DNA of 64,000 bases from Jeotgalibacillus sp. S-D1. Its GTDB lineage: Bacteria > Bacillota > Bacilli > Bacillales > Jeotgalibacillaceae. Under the pieces are notes generated by a model. It did no database searches and was not told where the DNA came from. It saw only the letters and a program-made list of their open reading frames with translations. A program made the position numbers and the translations under genes. Below are positions 25,884 through 34,553 of the stretch, in pieces; within the stretch, counting starts at the first letter, position 1, and each line of letters opens with the position of its first letter. The DNA is taken from NCBI RefSeq assembly GCF_004358665.1, contig NZ_SMZR01000002.1:124001-188000 (forward strand), in the 5' to 3' direction.

Positions 25884-27295
25884 GACTTTCTCTCTGCCAA
25901 CAGCCCCTGTTTTGCTGCCTGTCGATTCATCATCCGTATGTGCTTTTGAGCGTCAATAATAGCTTCAGTAAGTCCGTAATGAAAAAAAGTCACATTGCCT
26001 TCAGGATGGCGATAGTCTCTCCCGGCCCTGCCGGCAATCTGTACCAGAGCGCTTTCTGTGAAAATCGTTTTTTCAGCCCCCAAAACAGCAACATCCACAT
26101 TGGAGAAGGTTACTCCTCTCTCCAGGATTGTAGTGGTCAACAGGATTTTTAGTTCTTTTTTTCTCATTATTTCTATTTTCTCTGATCGTTCAGGATCCTT
26201 TGCGTGAACTGAGCACAACTTTTTTGACGTGAAGCGATGTAAAATCTTCTCAAGAGAGAGCATGGATTCGATATCAGCTAAAAAAATGAGCATCGTTTTA
26301 TCACTGGATAATCGGTGTTCAAGCCACTTTTGAAAGGCGTAGGGAAGGCGATGCTGCACAATCGATTTTTTCCAATTTCCTATCCATTTGGTTTGAGGTT
26401 CGGGTAAAGGATACCCATGATATCGTGCAGGAATGGTGACTGATTGAAGACTCCCTTTTTTTACTTCAGCAAGCATGGCCTTATTTGGTGTCGCAGACAA
26501 ATAGATTAAGGCCGAATCAGGCTTTCGTGCATTTTGTGCGGCTTTTTGGAGGGTTATATCCATCGTGTATGGAAATGCATCGACTTCATCAATAATCATG
26601 ACATCGAATGCAGAGGAATACCTGTACAACTGGTGAGTCGTTGCAATTGTGAGGTTGGCCATATTATTTCGATCGGCGCTGCCGCCATAAAGAGCTTGGA
26701 TAAGAGTAGTTGGAAAAGCTTTTAAAAAACGGGGGAAAAGCTCTTGAACCACATCTCTCCTGGGTGTTGCGATGCAGATTTGCTGGTTGGCGGACAGCGA
26801 GTATGCGACCGCTTTAAAAAGAATTTCTGTTTTTCCAGCTCCGCATACTGCATGCACCAATGTGGATTGCCTCGTTTGAATTGATGTAATGAGCTGCTCT
26901 GAGGCCAGCTGCTGAGGCTTTGAAAGCGTGCCGTTCCATTGAAGAACCGGCTCAGCTGGCGGTTTTGTCAAGGAACTCTGAGGTCCGGTCCACTTTACTA
27001 TGGGATGACACATAGAAGATTTCCCGATATTTATGCAATTACGGCAGTAAGTGCATACGCTGCTGCACCTATAGCAATAATGCTTTGCAAACAAGGATCT
27101 CCTGTTATTATGGCAACGAAGACATATGATGCTGTAGTTATTCTTTGTTATGGAAGGCGTGTAATTAATCCATTGATGATTAAAGTGGTGATCAAGCTCT
27201 TGCTGGGTAAATGTTTGAAGGATTTCATCATGAAGGAGCTGCTTACCATAGAGAGTTAAACGGAGTTCTTTTGACAGGGGCGATGAAGTTACCAT
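25880..27295 (-). CDS. comFA: Competence DNA-uptake ATPase ComFA
   Basis: 471 residues. A four-cysteine zinc-binding region (CLRC, CYRC, CTYC...C, residues about 59-87) precedes a DEAD-like helicase core with Walker A CGAGKTE (about 151-157), motif II DEVD and motif VI QIAGRAGR. ComFA is an ATP-driven translocase that helps pull single-stranded DNA through ComEC. The start at 27295 has AAGGAGG about 6 nt upstream. It overlaps comFC by 4 nt. Confidence 0.95.
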   Translation of the reverse strand: MVTSSPLSKELRLTLYGKQLLHDEILQTFTQQELDHHFNHQWINYTPSITKNNYSIICLRCHNNRRSLFAKHYCYRCSSVCTYCRNCINIGKSSMCHPIVKWTGPQSSLTKPPAEPVLQWNGTLSKPQQLASEQLITSIQTRQSTLVHAVCGAGKTEILFKAVAYSLSANQQICIATPRRDVVQELFPRFLKAFPTTLIQALYGGSADRNNMANLTIATTHQLYRYSSAFDVMIIDEVDAFPYTMDITLQKAAQNARKPDSALIYLSATPNKAMLAEVKKGSLQSVTIPARYHGYPLPEPQTKWIGNWKKSIVQHRLPYAFQKWLEHRLSSDKTMLIFLADIESMLSLEKILHRFTSKKLCSVHAKDPERSEKIEIMRKKELKILLTTTILERGVTFSNVDVAVLGAEKTIFTESALVQIAGRAGRDYRHPEGNVTFFHYGLTEAIIDAQKHIRMMNRQAAKQGLLAERKS

Positions 27296-27313
27296 TAAAA
27301 ACCTCCTTAAAAT

Positions 27314-27359
27314 TAAAGAAGCAGGTAGAGAACGGCATGCAACCATTCTCTGCTTCTTA
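27314..27359 (-). terminator. Hairpin between degV and comFA
   Basis: Minus-strand AGAAGCAGAGAA ... TTCTCTACCTGCTTCT, a long stem with a small bulge, followed by TTTAATTTT. It starts at the degV stop and leaves under 20 bp to comFA. Confidence 0.65.
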
Positions 27360-28202
27360 CTTTTTCATCATCCATCCCAGTCCCATCGCACCTTCTCCTA
27401 AGTGGGTGCCGACAACCGGACCAAAGTGGCTGATCTTAAAGGTTACATTAGACAGCTGCTGTTCAATTTCGCGTTTCCATTCATTTGCTTCCTCTTCCCG
27501 ATTGGCATGAATGATGACAGCCTGAAGCTCATCGTATTTTGAAGCATCCGCAGAAAGCAGATCAACGATTCGTTTCATTGCTTTTTTGCGTGTTCGTATT
27601 TTTTCAAAAGGCTGGATTTTTTTATCTATTACGTGAAGCAGCGGCTTTACCTGCAGCAGGCTTCCAATGATTGCCTGCGCATTGGAAAGTCGTCCTCCTC
27701 GTTGAAGATGACTCAGACTATCAACCATAAAATAGGCTTTTGTCGTCTCCTTAAGCTTGTTCAGATGATCCAGAATTACGTCCGGTGAGCAACCGCGCTC
27801 TGCCATGTCTGCCGCTTCAAGCACAAACATCCCTTGCACCATACAGGAAATTTCCGAATCAAATGGGTAAACCTGAATCCCTTCCACCATTTCTCCTGCT
27901 TGGACAGCACCTGAAAAAGTCCCGCTAAGCTCACTGGACAGATGGATCGAAATCACATGGTCATAGTCACCCGCAAGCTCCTCATAGAGTGCTGCAAATT
28001 GTCCTACAGCAGGTTGTGAGGTTGTAGGAAGCTGTTTTTCTGTTCGAACTGACCGGTAGAATTCCTCTGTCGTCAGATCGACTTCTTCCTGATACGTTTT
28101 GCCAGCCATAATCACACTTAGAGGTATCATGTGAATCGAATGCTTGTCCCTGAGTTGTTTTGGGATATAGGCTGTGCTATCTGTCACAATTGCCGTTTTC
28201 AT
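27357..28202 (-). CDS. degV: DegV family fatty-acid-binding protein
   Basis: 281 residues with the DegV fold. The N-terminal pattern TAIVTDSTAYIPKQL, the TSQPAVGQF loop and the LSHLQRGGRLS motif that contacts the fatty acid carboxylate are clear. FakB/DegV proteins present fatty acids to FakA kinase for phospholipid synthesis. The gene corresponds to B. subtilis yviA in this neighbourhood. A weak ribosome site (TAGGAATGA) precedes the ATG. Confidence 0.92.
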   Translation of the reverse strand: MKTAIVTDSTAYIPKQLRDKHSIHMIPLSVIMAGKTYQEEVDLTTEEFYRSVRTEKQLPTTSQPAVGQFAALYEELAGDYDHVISIHLSSELSGTFSGAVQAGEMVEGIQVYPFDSEISCMVQGMFVLEAADMAERGCSPDVILDHLNKLKETTKAYFMVDSLSHLQRGGRLSNAQAIIGSLLQVKPLLHVIDKKIQPFEKIRTRKKAMKRIVDLLSADASKYDELQAVIIHANREEEANEWKREIEQQLSNVTFKISHFGPVVGTHLGEGAMGLGWMMKK

Positions 28203-28434
28203 TCAATCATTCCTATCTATGCTTTAAGATTTCTAAAACGGTCTTTCTCATTCCCCGGCATTAGCTCTAGTACTTATTTTAGCCCAATACATGCTGGAAT
28301 GCACCATCTTTTAGAGTCAGTTGATCACATCATTCCACAGAGCGAGTAAAACAGCTGTATGGTCATCTCTTTGATCAGAATTCTGAACGTATATAGGATC
28401 ATGCTTTTTCTCAGAAGATCCTTGATCAAAATGA

Positions 28435-28463
28435 TTGACAACTTGTATATACACGTTTATGAT
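28435..28463 (+). promoter_or_regulatory. Sigma-A promoter of treP-treA
   Basis: TTGACA (28435-28440), 17 bp and TATGAT (28458-28463). Perfect -35 and a near-consensus -10. The rest of 28203-28434, between degV and this promoter, holds nothing else recognised. Confidence 0.88.
28442..28455 (+). promoter_or_regulatory. TreR operator
   Basis: TTGTATATACA palindrome inside the promoter spacer, matching the known Bacillus tre operator core (TTGTATATACAA). TreR bound here would block RNA polymerase; trehalose-6-phosphate would release it. Confidence 0.8.
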
Positions 28464-28473
28464 GACTAAGTAA

Positions 28474-28487
28474 TGTAAGCGCTGTTT
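28474..28487 (+). promoter_or_regulatory. cre site for CcpA, downstream of the tre promoter
   Basis: TGTAAGCGCTGTTT matches TGWAARCGYTWNCW at 12 of 14 positions. Its place just after the -10 fits a road-block type of glucose repression. Confidence 0.75.
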
Positions 28488-28552
28488 ATTGAATTACTGG
28501 ACTATCTTTTGTCTGGTGGGGAATAGATGAGTAACGACAATTTTTAGTAATA

Positions 28553-28566
28553 TGAAAACGGTTACG
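28553..28566 (+). promoter_or_regulatory. Second cre-like site before treP
   Basis: TGAAAACGGTTACG matches the cre consensus at 12 of 14 positions. It overlaps the region just upstream of the treP ribosome-binding site. Confidence 0.55.
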
Positions 28567-28578
28567 GGAGGCCAGAAG

Positions 28579-30021
28579 ATGAGTGATGTAAACAGAGATC
28601 AGGTCCGTCAGATTATTGAAGCAATTGGCGGTCAGGAAAATATCGACTCTGCCACACATTGTGTGACAAGACTTCGTTTTGTGCTGCACGATGACAGCAA
28701 AGTTGATAAGAAAAAGTTAGAAGCCATTGATATCGTGAAGGGCTCGTTTGCTAACAGCGGCCAGTATCAGGTTGTCATTGGGCAGGGGCTTGTGGACAAG
28801 GTATATAAAGTACTTGCAGAGGAAACAGGTATCCAGGAAGTGTCGAAAGACGATGTGAAAAATGCTGCAGCTAAAAAAATGAATCCAGTGCAGCGAACTG
28901 TTAAATTACTGGCAGATATCTTCATTCCAATTCTGCCGGCCATTGTAACTGCAGGATTGCTGCTCGGATTAAATAACGTGCTTACCGTAGAAGGATTATT
29001 TGGATCCGAATCACTTGTGGCAATGTATCCTCAATGGGCTGATCTTGCCGGGGTTATCAGCATTATCGCAAGTGCCGCCTTTAACTTCCTGCCTGCCTTA
29101 ATCGGCTGGTCGGCAGTTAAACGATTTGGTGGAAATCCGCTCATGGGAATTGTTCTTGGACTAGTCCTGGTTCATCCCGGACTCTTAAGCGCCTATGATT
29201 ATCCGGACGCTGTAAGGGAAGGAACGGTTCCTACCTGGAATTTATTCGGACTGACGGTTGAATCCATTGGTTATCAGGGTCAGGTATTACCAGTGCTCTT
29301 TGCTGCTTACTTATATTCCCTAATAGAAAAATTCCTTAATCGCAAAGTCCATGATTCTATTAAATTATTGGTTGTTGCTCCTGTATCACTTCTTGTTACA
29401 TCATTAGCAGCTTTTATTGCCATTGGTCCTCTGACGTTTGCAGCAGGAACTGCGCTCGCAGATGGCGTTATATGGATCTTTAATAATTTCGGCTGGCTTG
29501 GCGGATTAATCTATGGCGGTGTTTATGGAATTCTTGTTATCACCGGCATGCACCATACCTTCCTGCCAGTGGATTTACAGCTGATTTCAAGTAATATTAA
29601 CGGAACATTTTTATGGCCGATTCTTGCGCTGTCCAATATCGCCCAGGGATCTGCAGCATTCGCTGTTTTCGCCCTCACCTTCTTTGCTAAAAAGCAGGAT
29701 GAAAAGCTTAAGGGTCTCGCAAGCTCCTCAGGAATTTCAGCCTGGCTTGGTGTTACGGAACCAGCATTATTCGGAGTAAACCTTCGTTTCCGTTTCCCGT
29801 TCATTTGCGCATTGATTGGTTCAGCCATTGCCGGTCTATTGCTTGGAACTAATTTTGTACTTGCAAACTCAATCGGTGTCGGCGGCGTACCCGGAATTAT
29901 CTCGATTCAAAAAGAATTCTGGCTAATCTTTTCAATTGGTATGGCGATTGTCATCATTGTACCTTTTGTACTGACACTGCTTTATGGACTATTAGTGAAA
30001 AAAGGGAAATTAGACGATTAA
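28579..30021 (+). CDS. treP: PTS trehalose-specific EIIBC component
   Basis: 480 residues. The EIIB domain (about 1-85) has the phosphorylated Cys in SATHCVTRLRF. A flexible linker leads to the EIIC membrane domain with about ten helices and the sugar-binding GITEP-like motif as GVTEPALFGV. It imports and phosphorylates trehalose to trehalose-6-phosphate. No EIIA domain is present, so it must borrow one from another PTS. The ATG at 28579 has GGGAGG upstream; an upstream ATG at 28552 is inside the second cre-like site. Confidence 0.95.
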   Translation: MSDVNRDQVRQIIEAIGGQENIDSATHCVTRLRFVLHDDSKVDKKKLEAIDIVKGSFANSGQYQVVIGQGLVDKVYKVLAEETGIQEVSKDDVKNAAAKKMNPVQRTVKLLADIFIPILPAIVTAGLLLGLNNVLTVEGLFGSESLVAMYPQWADLAGVISIIASAAFNFLPALIGWSAVKRFGGNPLMGIVLGLVLVHPGLLSAYDYPDAVREGTVPTWNLFGLTVESIGYQGQVLPVLFAAYLYSLIEKFLNRKVHDSIKLLVVAPVSLLVTSLAAFIAIGPLTFAAGTALADGVIWIFNNFGWLGGLIYGGVYGILVITGMHHTFLPVDLQLISSNINGTFLWPILALSNIAQGSAAFAVFALTFFAKKQDEKLKGLASSSGISAWLGVTEPALFGVNLRFRFPFICALIGSAIAGLLLGTNFVLANSIGVGGVPGIISIQKEFWLIFSIGMAIVIIVPFVLTLLYGLLVKKGKLDD

Positions 30022-30028
30022 AACCAAA

Positions 30029-30060
30029 AACGTTCGCTGACTCTTCGCGGACGTTTTATT
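30029..30060 (+). terminator. Hairpin between treP and treA
   Basis: AACGTTCGC ... GCGGACGTT followed by TTATTTTTC. It probably reduces transcription into treA or stabilises the treP mRNA, because no separate treA promoter was seen. Confidence 0.65.
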
Positions 30061-30117
30061 TTTCAATCAGTTTCCTCCCCCTTTTAACCAGAAATACAAT
30101 CTAAGGAGCGATATATA

Positions 30118-31803
30118 ATGGACCAGACATGGTGGAAAAAATCAGTTGTTTATCAGATTTATCCAAAAAGTTTTAATGATACGACAGGAAATGGTGTTGG
30201 AGACCTGAATGGAATTACAGAAAAGCTGGATTATTTAAAGGAGCTTGGTGTAGATGTCCTTTGGCTCACGCCTCCTTATAAATCGCCACAGAATGATAAC
30301 GGCTATGATATAAGTGATTACTTTTCGATTCATGATGAATATGGAACGATGAAGGACTTTGATTACATGCTCGAGGAAGCACATAAACGCGATATCCGCA
30401 TTATCATGGATATTGTAGTAAATCATACCTCAACTGAACATGAGTGGTTTGTTGAATCACGAAAATCAAAAGACAATCAATATAGAGATTTCTATATATG
30501 GAAAGACGGCAAACCTGACGGATCCCAGCCTACAAATTGGCAGTCAAAATTTGGAGGTAATGCCTGGCAGCTGGATGAAGAAACAGGCCAGTATTACCTC
30601 CACCTCTTTGATGTGACGCAAGCAGATTTAAACTGGGAAAATGATGCAGTCCGCCGTGAAATTTACGACATGATGAACTTCTGGGCTGAAAAAGGCGTAG
30701 ATGGTTTCCGTCTTGATGTAATCAACCTCGTTTCTAAAGATCAGTCATTCCCGGATGAAGATGGAGATGGTGACGGCAGGAAGTTTTACACAGATGGTCC
30801 TAAGGTACACGAGTACATGCACGAAATGAACAAAGAGGTTTTTGCTAAGCATGACCTGTTAACCGTAGGTGAAATGTCTTCGACAACAATCGATCATTGT
30901 ATAAAATACTCAAACCCTGAGCGGGAAGAACTAAGTATGACCTTTAATTTTCATCATTTAAAGGTTGATTATCCAAACGGTGAAAAATGGTCAGTAGCTG
31001 ATTTTGATTTCCTGCAATTAAAAGACATTTTATCCACGTGGCAAATTGGCATGAATGAGGGCGGCGGCTGGAATGCGCTGTTCTGGTGTAATCATGACCA
31101 GCCGCGTATTGTCTCCCGCTATGGAAACGATGGAGAATATCATAAAGAATCCGCTAAAATGCTCGCCACGGCTATGCATATGATGCAGGGCACTCCTTAT
31201 ATTTATCAGGGCGAAGAATTTGGCATGACAAACCCGAAATTCACAACGATCAATCAATACCGTGATGTTGAATCGCTAAATATGTATAAAATTCTTGTTG
31301 ACCAGGGCCGTCCGGCTTCAGAGGTAATCGAGATTTTAAAGCATAAATCACGAGATAACTCGCGTACACCCGTACAATGGAATACAGAGCAAAATGCAGG
31401 GTTTACAACAGGCACACCATGGATTCCAGTGGCAGGAAATTATAACAAAATTAATGCAGAAACAGCACTTGCCGACAGTGACTCAGTGTTTTACCACTAT
31501 CAAAAACTTATATCCCTGCGAAAAGAATATGAAGTTATGACTTCAGGAAATTATGAACTGTTATTAGCGGAGGACCCGTCCATATTCGCATATACAAGAA
31601 ACACGCAAAACGAATCCCTGCTGGTATTAAATAATTTTTATGGGCATGTTGTAAACTTTACACTGCCGCCGGAAACAGCTGATCGATTTAAAGAATTCAG
31701 CAAAATAAATACATTAATTCAAAACTATAAAGACGTAAATGGCTCTGTAGAATCATATGAATTGCGCCCTTACGAAACCATTGTCTTTCATTTAACTTCA
31801 TAA
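30118..31803 (+). CDS. treA: Alpha,alpha-phosphotrehalase
   Basis: 561 residues, GH13 family. The conserved regions are DIVVNHTS, GVDGFRLDVINL (nucleophile Asp), VGEMSS (acid/base Glu) and NHDQPR. It hydrolyses trehalose-6-phosphate to glucose and glucose-6-phosphate in the cytosol. TAAGGAG lies 8 nt upstream. It is 96 bp behind treP in the same direction, as in B. subtilis treP-treA. Confidence 0.96.
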   Translation: MDQTWWKKSVVYQIYPKSFNDTTGNGVGDLNGITEKLDYLKELGVDVLWLTPPYKSPQNDNGYDISDYFSIHDEYGTMKDFDYMLEEAHKRDIRIIMDIVVNHTSTEHEWFVESRKSKDNQYRDFYIWKDGKPDGSQPTNWQSKFGGNAWQLDEETGQYYLHLFDVTQADLNWENDAVRREIYDMMNFWAEKGVDGFRLDVINLVSKDQSFPDEDGDGDGRKFYTDGPKVHEYMHEMNKEVFAKHDLLTVGEMSSTTIDHCIKYSNPEREELSMTFNFHHLKVDYPNGEKWSVADFDFLQLKDILSTWQIGMNEGGGWNALFWCNHDQPRIVSRYGNDGEYHKESAKMLATAMHMMQGTPYIYQGEEFGMTNPKFTTINQYRDVESLNMYKILVDQGRPASEVIEILKHKSRDNSRTPVQWNTEQNAGFTTGTPWIPVAGNYNKINAETALADSDSVFYHYQKLISLRKEYEVMTSGNYELLLAEDPSIFAYTRNTQNESLLVLNNFYGHVVNFTLPPETADRFKEFSKINTLIQNYKDVNGSVESYELRPYETIVFHLTS

Positions 31804-31838
31804 ATAACTCAACAGCAGCGATAAACAAAACCCAATAA

Positions 31839-31868
31839 TTAAAACCGCCCCATTGGGCGGTTTTTACA
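31839..31868 (+). terminator. Terminator of treP-treA
   Basis: AAAACCGCCC-ATT-GGGCGGTTTTT hairpin, about 40 bp after the treA stop. Confidence 0.9.
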
Positions 31869-31967
31869 TATGTCAGCCAAATTATTTTTAAAGCCAAGCC
31901 AAATGCCCAACACTTTTATCCCAATTCATCATTAGATAAAGAAACACTTAAGATGGGATTGGTGAGA

Positions 31968-32138
31968 ATGGCGAAGAGCAATCGCGGTAAAAGCTTAAAA
32001 CGCACTATGAAAAAATCCGGAACATCATATAGAGGCCCATGTCCTCTTTGTACCAAGACAGGAATTAAACTATTGTATTCTCATCGAAATGAAAACAATG
32101 ACATTATTAAGGTATGCAAAAACTGTCGGGATAAGTAA
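31968..32138 (+). CDS. Small basic protein with two CxxC motifs (zinc-ribbon-like)
   Basis: 56 residues from ATG 31968, or 61 from ATG 31953; neither start has a well-spaced ribosome site. The basic N-terminus (AKSNRGKSLKRTMKKSG) is followed by CPLC and, 20-odd residues later, CKNC, which together could bind one zinc ion. The layout resembles small ribosomal or RNA-associated zinc-ribbon proteins, but no specific family is recognised. It has its own terminator, and lies between treA and a convergent lipoprotein gene. Confidence 0.7.
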   Translation: MAKSNRGKSLKRTMKKSGTSYRGPCPLCTKTGIKLLYSHRNENNDIIKVCKNCRDK

Positions 32139-32146
32139 ATTCATAG

Positions 32147-32196
32147 AAAACGGCCCCTGCTTTCGTCTCATACCGATTGCAGGGGCCGTTTTTCTC
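32147..32196. terminator. Bidirectional terminator
   Basis: Strong GC-rich stem AACGGCCCCTGC ... GCAGGGGCCGTT with T runs on both strands, between the convergent small CxxC gene and the lipoprotein gene. Confidence 0.9.
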
Positions 32197-32203
32197 ATAT
32201 CTT

Positions 32204-32797
32204 TCAGGCTGGATTCGCCATAAAATGAATGGATGCTATTTTCCATTCACCATCTGTTTTTTTCATTACAGTAATTTGACGTCCCGTACGCTTAGCTTCT
32301 GCTCCGTTAGCAGGATCGGTTGTCGTCAGCTGAAGATCGGAATATACCTGTGCCTGATCTTTTTCATATTTATTAATTGTTTTAAGTTCGACTTCACGCT
32401 TAACATCAAAGTTGTTAAACACATCTTCCAGAGCTGCTCTTTCTTCTTGTTCGTTAAAATATTCTCCGCCGGTTAACAGCAAATTCATATAACCATCAAT
32501 GTCTTTGTCATTAAAAGTAGAAATATACTGATCAAAGGTTTCTAAAATTGCCTTCTCCTCATCTGCTGGGACATTTTCAGCCTCGTCTACCTCGCCTGCT
32601 TCATTTAATTCGAACCCAACATCTGAATTTTCAGCGTCCTCATTTCCCTCTGATTGAACATGGGTGTCCTGCCCTTCACCCGATTGACCATCCAGAGCAG
32701 AATTGGTATTCTCTCCTGTATCGTCATTGCTGCAGCCTGCTATGAATAATGCGAATAAGCTGGCGCATAATGCTGCTTTTATAGAAATAGCTTTCAT
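32204..32797 (-). CDS. Predicted lipoprotein with NTF2/SnoaL-like domain
   Basis: 197 residues. A signal peptide ends at IAGC (lipidated Cys about 22). A long acidic, disordered linker rich in Asn, Glu and Asp follows (about 23-85), then a domain of about 110 residues whose pattern (ILETFDQYISTFNDKDIDGYMNLLL ... KTDGEWKIASIHF, seen in parts) is typical of NTF2-like folds. The role is unknown. The start at 32797 is chosen from AAGGACGG and the signal peptide. It is transcribed towards treA, opposite to the tre genes that flank it. Confidence 0.8.
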   Translation of the reverse strand: MKAISIKAALCASLFALFIAGCSNDDTGENTNSALDGQSGEGQDTHVQSEGNEDAENSDVGFELNEAGEVDEAENVPADEEKAILETFDQYISTFNDKDIDGYMNLLLTGGEYFNEQEERAALEDVFNNFDVKREVELKTINKYEKDQAQVYSDLQLTTTDPANGAEAKRTGRQITVMKKTDGEWKIASIHFMANPA

Positions 32798-32906
32798 TTT
32801 GTCCCGTCCTTTCATCTTGTTTTACACGCTTATAATATCCATAAAATTACCTGTTAAATCGTAATTCCTAACCCCCATTATGATACAATAAGGTAGGGTG
32901 ATCAAT

Positions 32907-33626
32907 ATGGCAACAACCAACAAATATATGAACATTTTTCAGGAGCTTTCCGATGAGATTGAAAAGGGTGTTTATGAGCCTAACACGCTGCTTCCCAGTG
33001 AACATGAGCTATGTGAAAGATTTGAAACATCACGTGAAACAATCCGAAAAGCTCTTACATTACTTTCTCAAAATGGGTTTATACAAAAAATGCAGGGTAA
33101 AGGGTCTCTTGTTCTTGATGTCAGCAAGATGTCATTTCCTGTTTCAGGTCTTGTAAGCTTTAAAGAACTTCAACAGTCGCTCGGCAGAAACATCCAAACG
33201 ACCGTACATAAACTGGATTTAACAGAGGCAGACGAAATCCTTTCAACACAGCTTGAATGTGACCACGGAGCTCTCGTTTGGGAAATTGCGCGGGCACGTA
33301 CGATCCAGGGAGAACGTGTTATTTTAGATAAAGACTGGATCCTGCAATCACATGTCCCCTCTTTAACAAAAGAAATATGCAGTGACTCAATCTATGCCCA
33401 TCTGGAACAAAACCTGGGCTTGAATATTTCATACGCTAAAAAAGAGATTACAGTTGAACCCGTTTCAGAGGAAGACCGGGCATTGCTTGATGTAGATGGC
33501 TACAGCCACATTGTCCTGGTAAAGAACTTTGTTCATTTAGAAGATACCACCATTTTTCAGTACACAGAGTCCCGTCACAGACTGGATAAATTTAAATTTG
33601 TCGACTTTGCACGCCGAAGAAAGTAA
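32907..33626 (+). CDS. treR: Trehalose operon repressor TreR (GntR family)
   Basis: 239 residues. The N-terminal winged helix-turn-helix (LLPSEHELCERFETSRETIRKAL, seen in parts, about 25-55) is followed by a UTRA ligand-binding domain (about 90-230). In B. subtilis TreR represses treP-treA-treR and is induced by trehalose-6-phosphate. The start at 32907 has AGGTAGGGTG upstream. It is separated from treA by about 1.1 kb that holds two unrelated genes. Confidence 0.93.
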   Translation: MATTNKYMNIFQELSDEIEKGVYEPNTLLPSEHELCERFETSRETIRKALTLLSQNGFIQKMQGKGSLVLDVSKMSFPVSGLVSFKELQQSLGRNIQTTVHKLDLTEADEILSTQLECDHGALVWEIARARTIQGERVILDKDWILQSHVPSLTKEICSDSIYAHLEQNLGLNISYAKKEITVEPVSEEDRALLDVDGYSHIVLVKNFVHLEDTTIFQYTESRHRLDKFKFVDFARRRK

Positions 33627-33653
33627 TCAAAAATCGAAAAAATACAGAGAACG

Positions 33654-33690
33654 AACTACCCGAGATGAACTCATCAACGGTAGTTTTCTT
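33654..33690 (+). terminator. Terminator of treR
   Basis: Stem AACTACC ... GGTAGTT with an inner GATGA-ACT-CATC hairpin, followed by TTCTTATTTC. Confidence 0.65.
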
Positions 33691-33786
33691 ATTTCTGTAT
33701 AATTTTACTCCCATAATCAAAATCCTGCTGCTACATTTCCCAGGCAATAATTTGCAAAATTCTCCAAATAGATCTATGTTTCTATA

Positions 33787-33833
33787 AAAATAAAAAGAAC
33801 CGTTTAGGGCAACGGTCCTTTTTTTATTTTTAG
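33787..33833 (-). terminator. Terminator of degS-degU
   Basis: Minus-strand GGACCGTTGCCCTAAACGGTTC hairpin followed by TTTTTATTTTT, about 15 bp after the degU stop. Confidence 0.88.
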
Positions 33834-33846
33834 GAATTGTAAAATA

Positions 33847-34521
33847 TCAGCGTACTTCTACCCAGCCGTTTTTGATGGCCGTTACTACTGCCTGCGTACG
33901 ATCATTTACATTCATTTTCTGAAGTATATTACTTACATGGTTCTTGACGGTCTTTTCTGAAATGTATAAGCCTTCCCCAATCCCGCGATTACTTTTGCCA
34001 TCAGCGAGCATTTGCAGCACTTCACATTCACGTTTCGTCAGCAAATGGAGCGGTCTGCGCACTTCAACCTGCTGGAAATTGCCAGTGAATTCGGCTTCTG
34101 CCAAACGTCTGAATTCATTGACTAAATTAACCGTGACCTTAGGATGAAGATAGGAGCCGCCTTCTGCCACCGTTTTAATTGCGTCAATCAGGGCATCTGC
34201 ATCCATTTCTTTAAGCATATAACCAAGTGCACCAGATTTAAGAGCATGAGATACATAGTTTTCATCATCGTGGATTGATAGAATAATGACTTTTGCATCA
34301 GGGTATTGTTCAACTAATTTAGACGTTGCTTCTACACCTGTTACTTCTGGCATATTAATGTCCATCAATACCACATCAGGATTGTGTTCTTCATATAGAT
34401 CAATCACTTGAGCGCCATCATCGCCTTCAGCTACAACGTTAAAAGTTTCTTCAAAATCTAAAATGCGTTTGACGCCTTCGCGAAATAATTGGTGATCATC
34501 AATAATAATAATGTTCGTCAT
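33847..34521 (-). CDS. degU: Response regulator DegU
   Basis: 224 residues. The receiver domain has acidic residues DD at 8-9, phospho-acceptor Asp54 ([12 protein letters not shown]) and the conserved Lys. The C-terminal LuxR/NarL helix-turn-helix (about 160-224) contains [18 protein letters not shown]. In Bacillus DegU governs secreted proteases, competence, motility and biofilm genes. It lies 32 bp behind degS. Its targets plausibly include genes in this window (flagellar, comF, wall proteins), but no DegU box was assigned. Confidence 0.95.
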   Translation of the reverse strand: MTNIIIIDDHQLFREGVKRILDFEETFNVVAEGDDGAQVIDLYEEHNPDVVLMDINMPEVTGVEATSKLVEQYPDAKVIILSIHDDENYVSHALKSGALGYMLKEMDADALIDAIKTVAEGGSYLHPKVTVNLVNEFRRLAEAEFTGNFQQVEVRRPLHLLTKRECEVLQMLADGKSNRGIGEGLYISEKTVKNHVSNILQKMNVNDRTQAVVTAIKNGWVEVR

Positions 34522-34553
34522 GTAAAATTTCCTCCTTGATCATATGAAATCCA

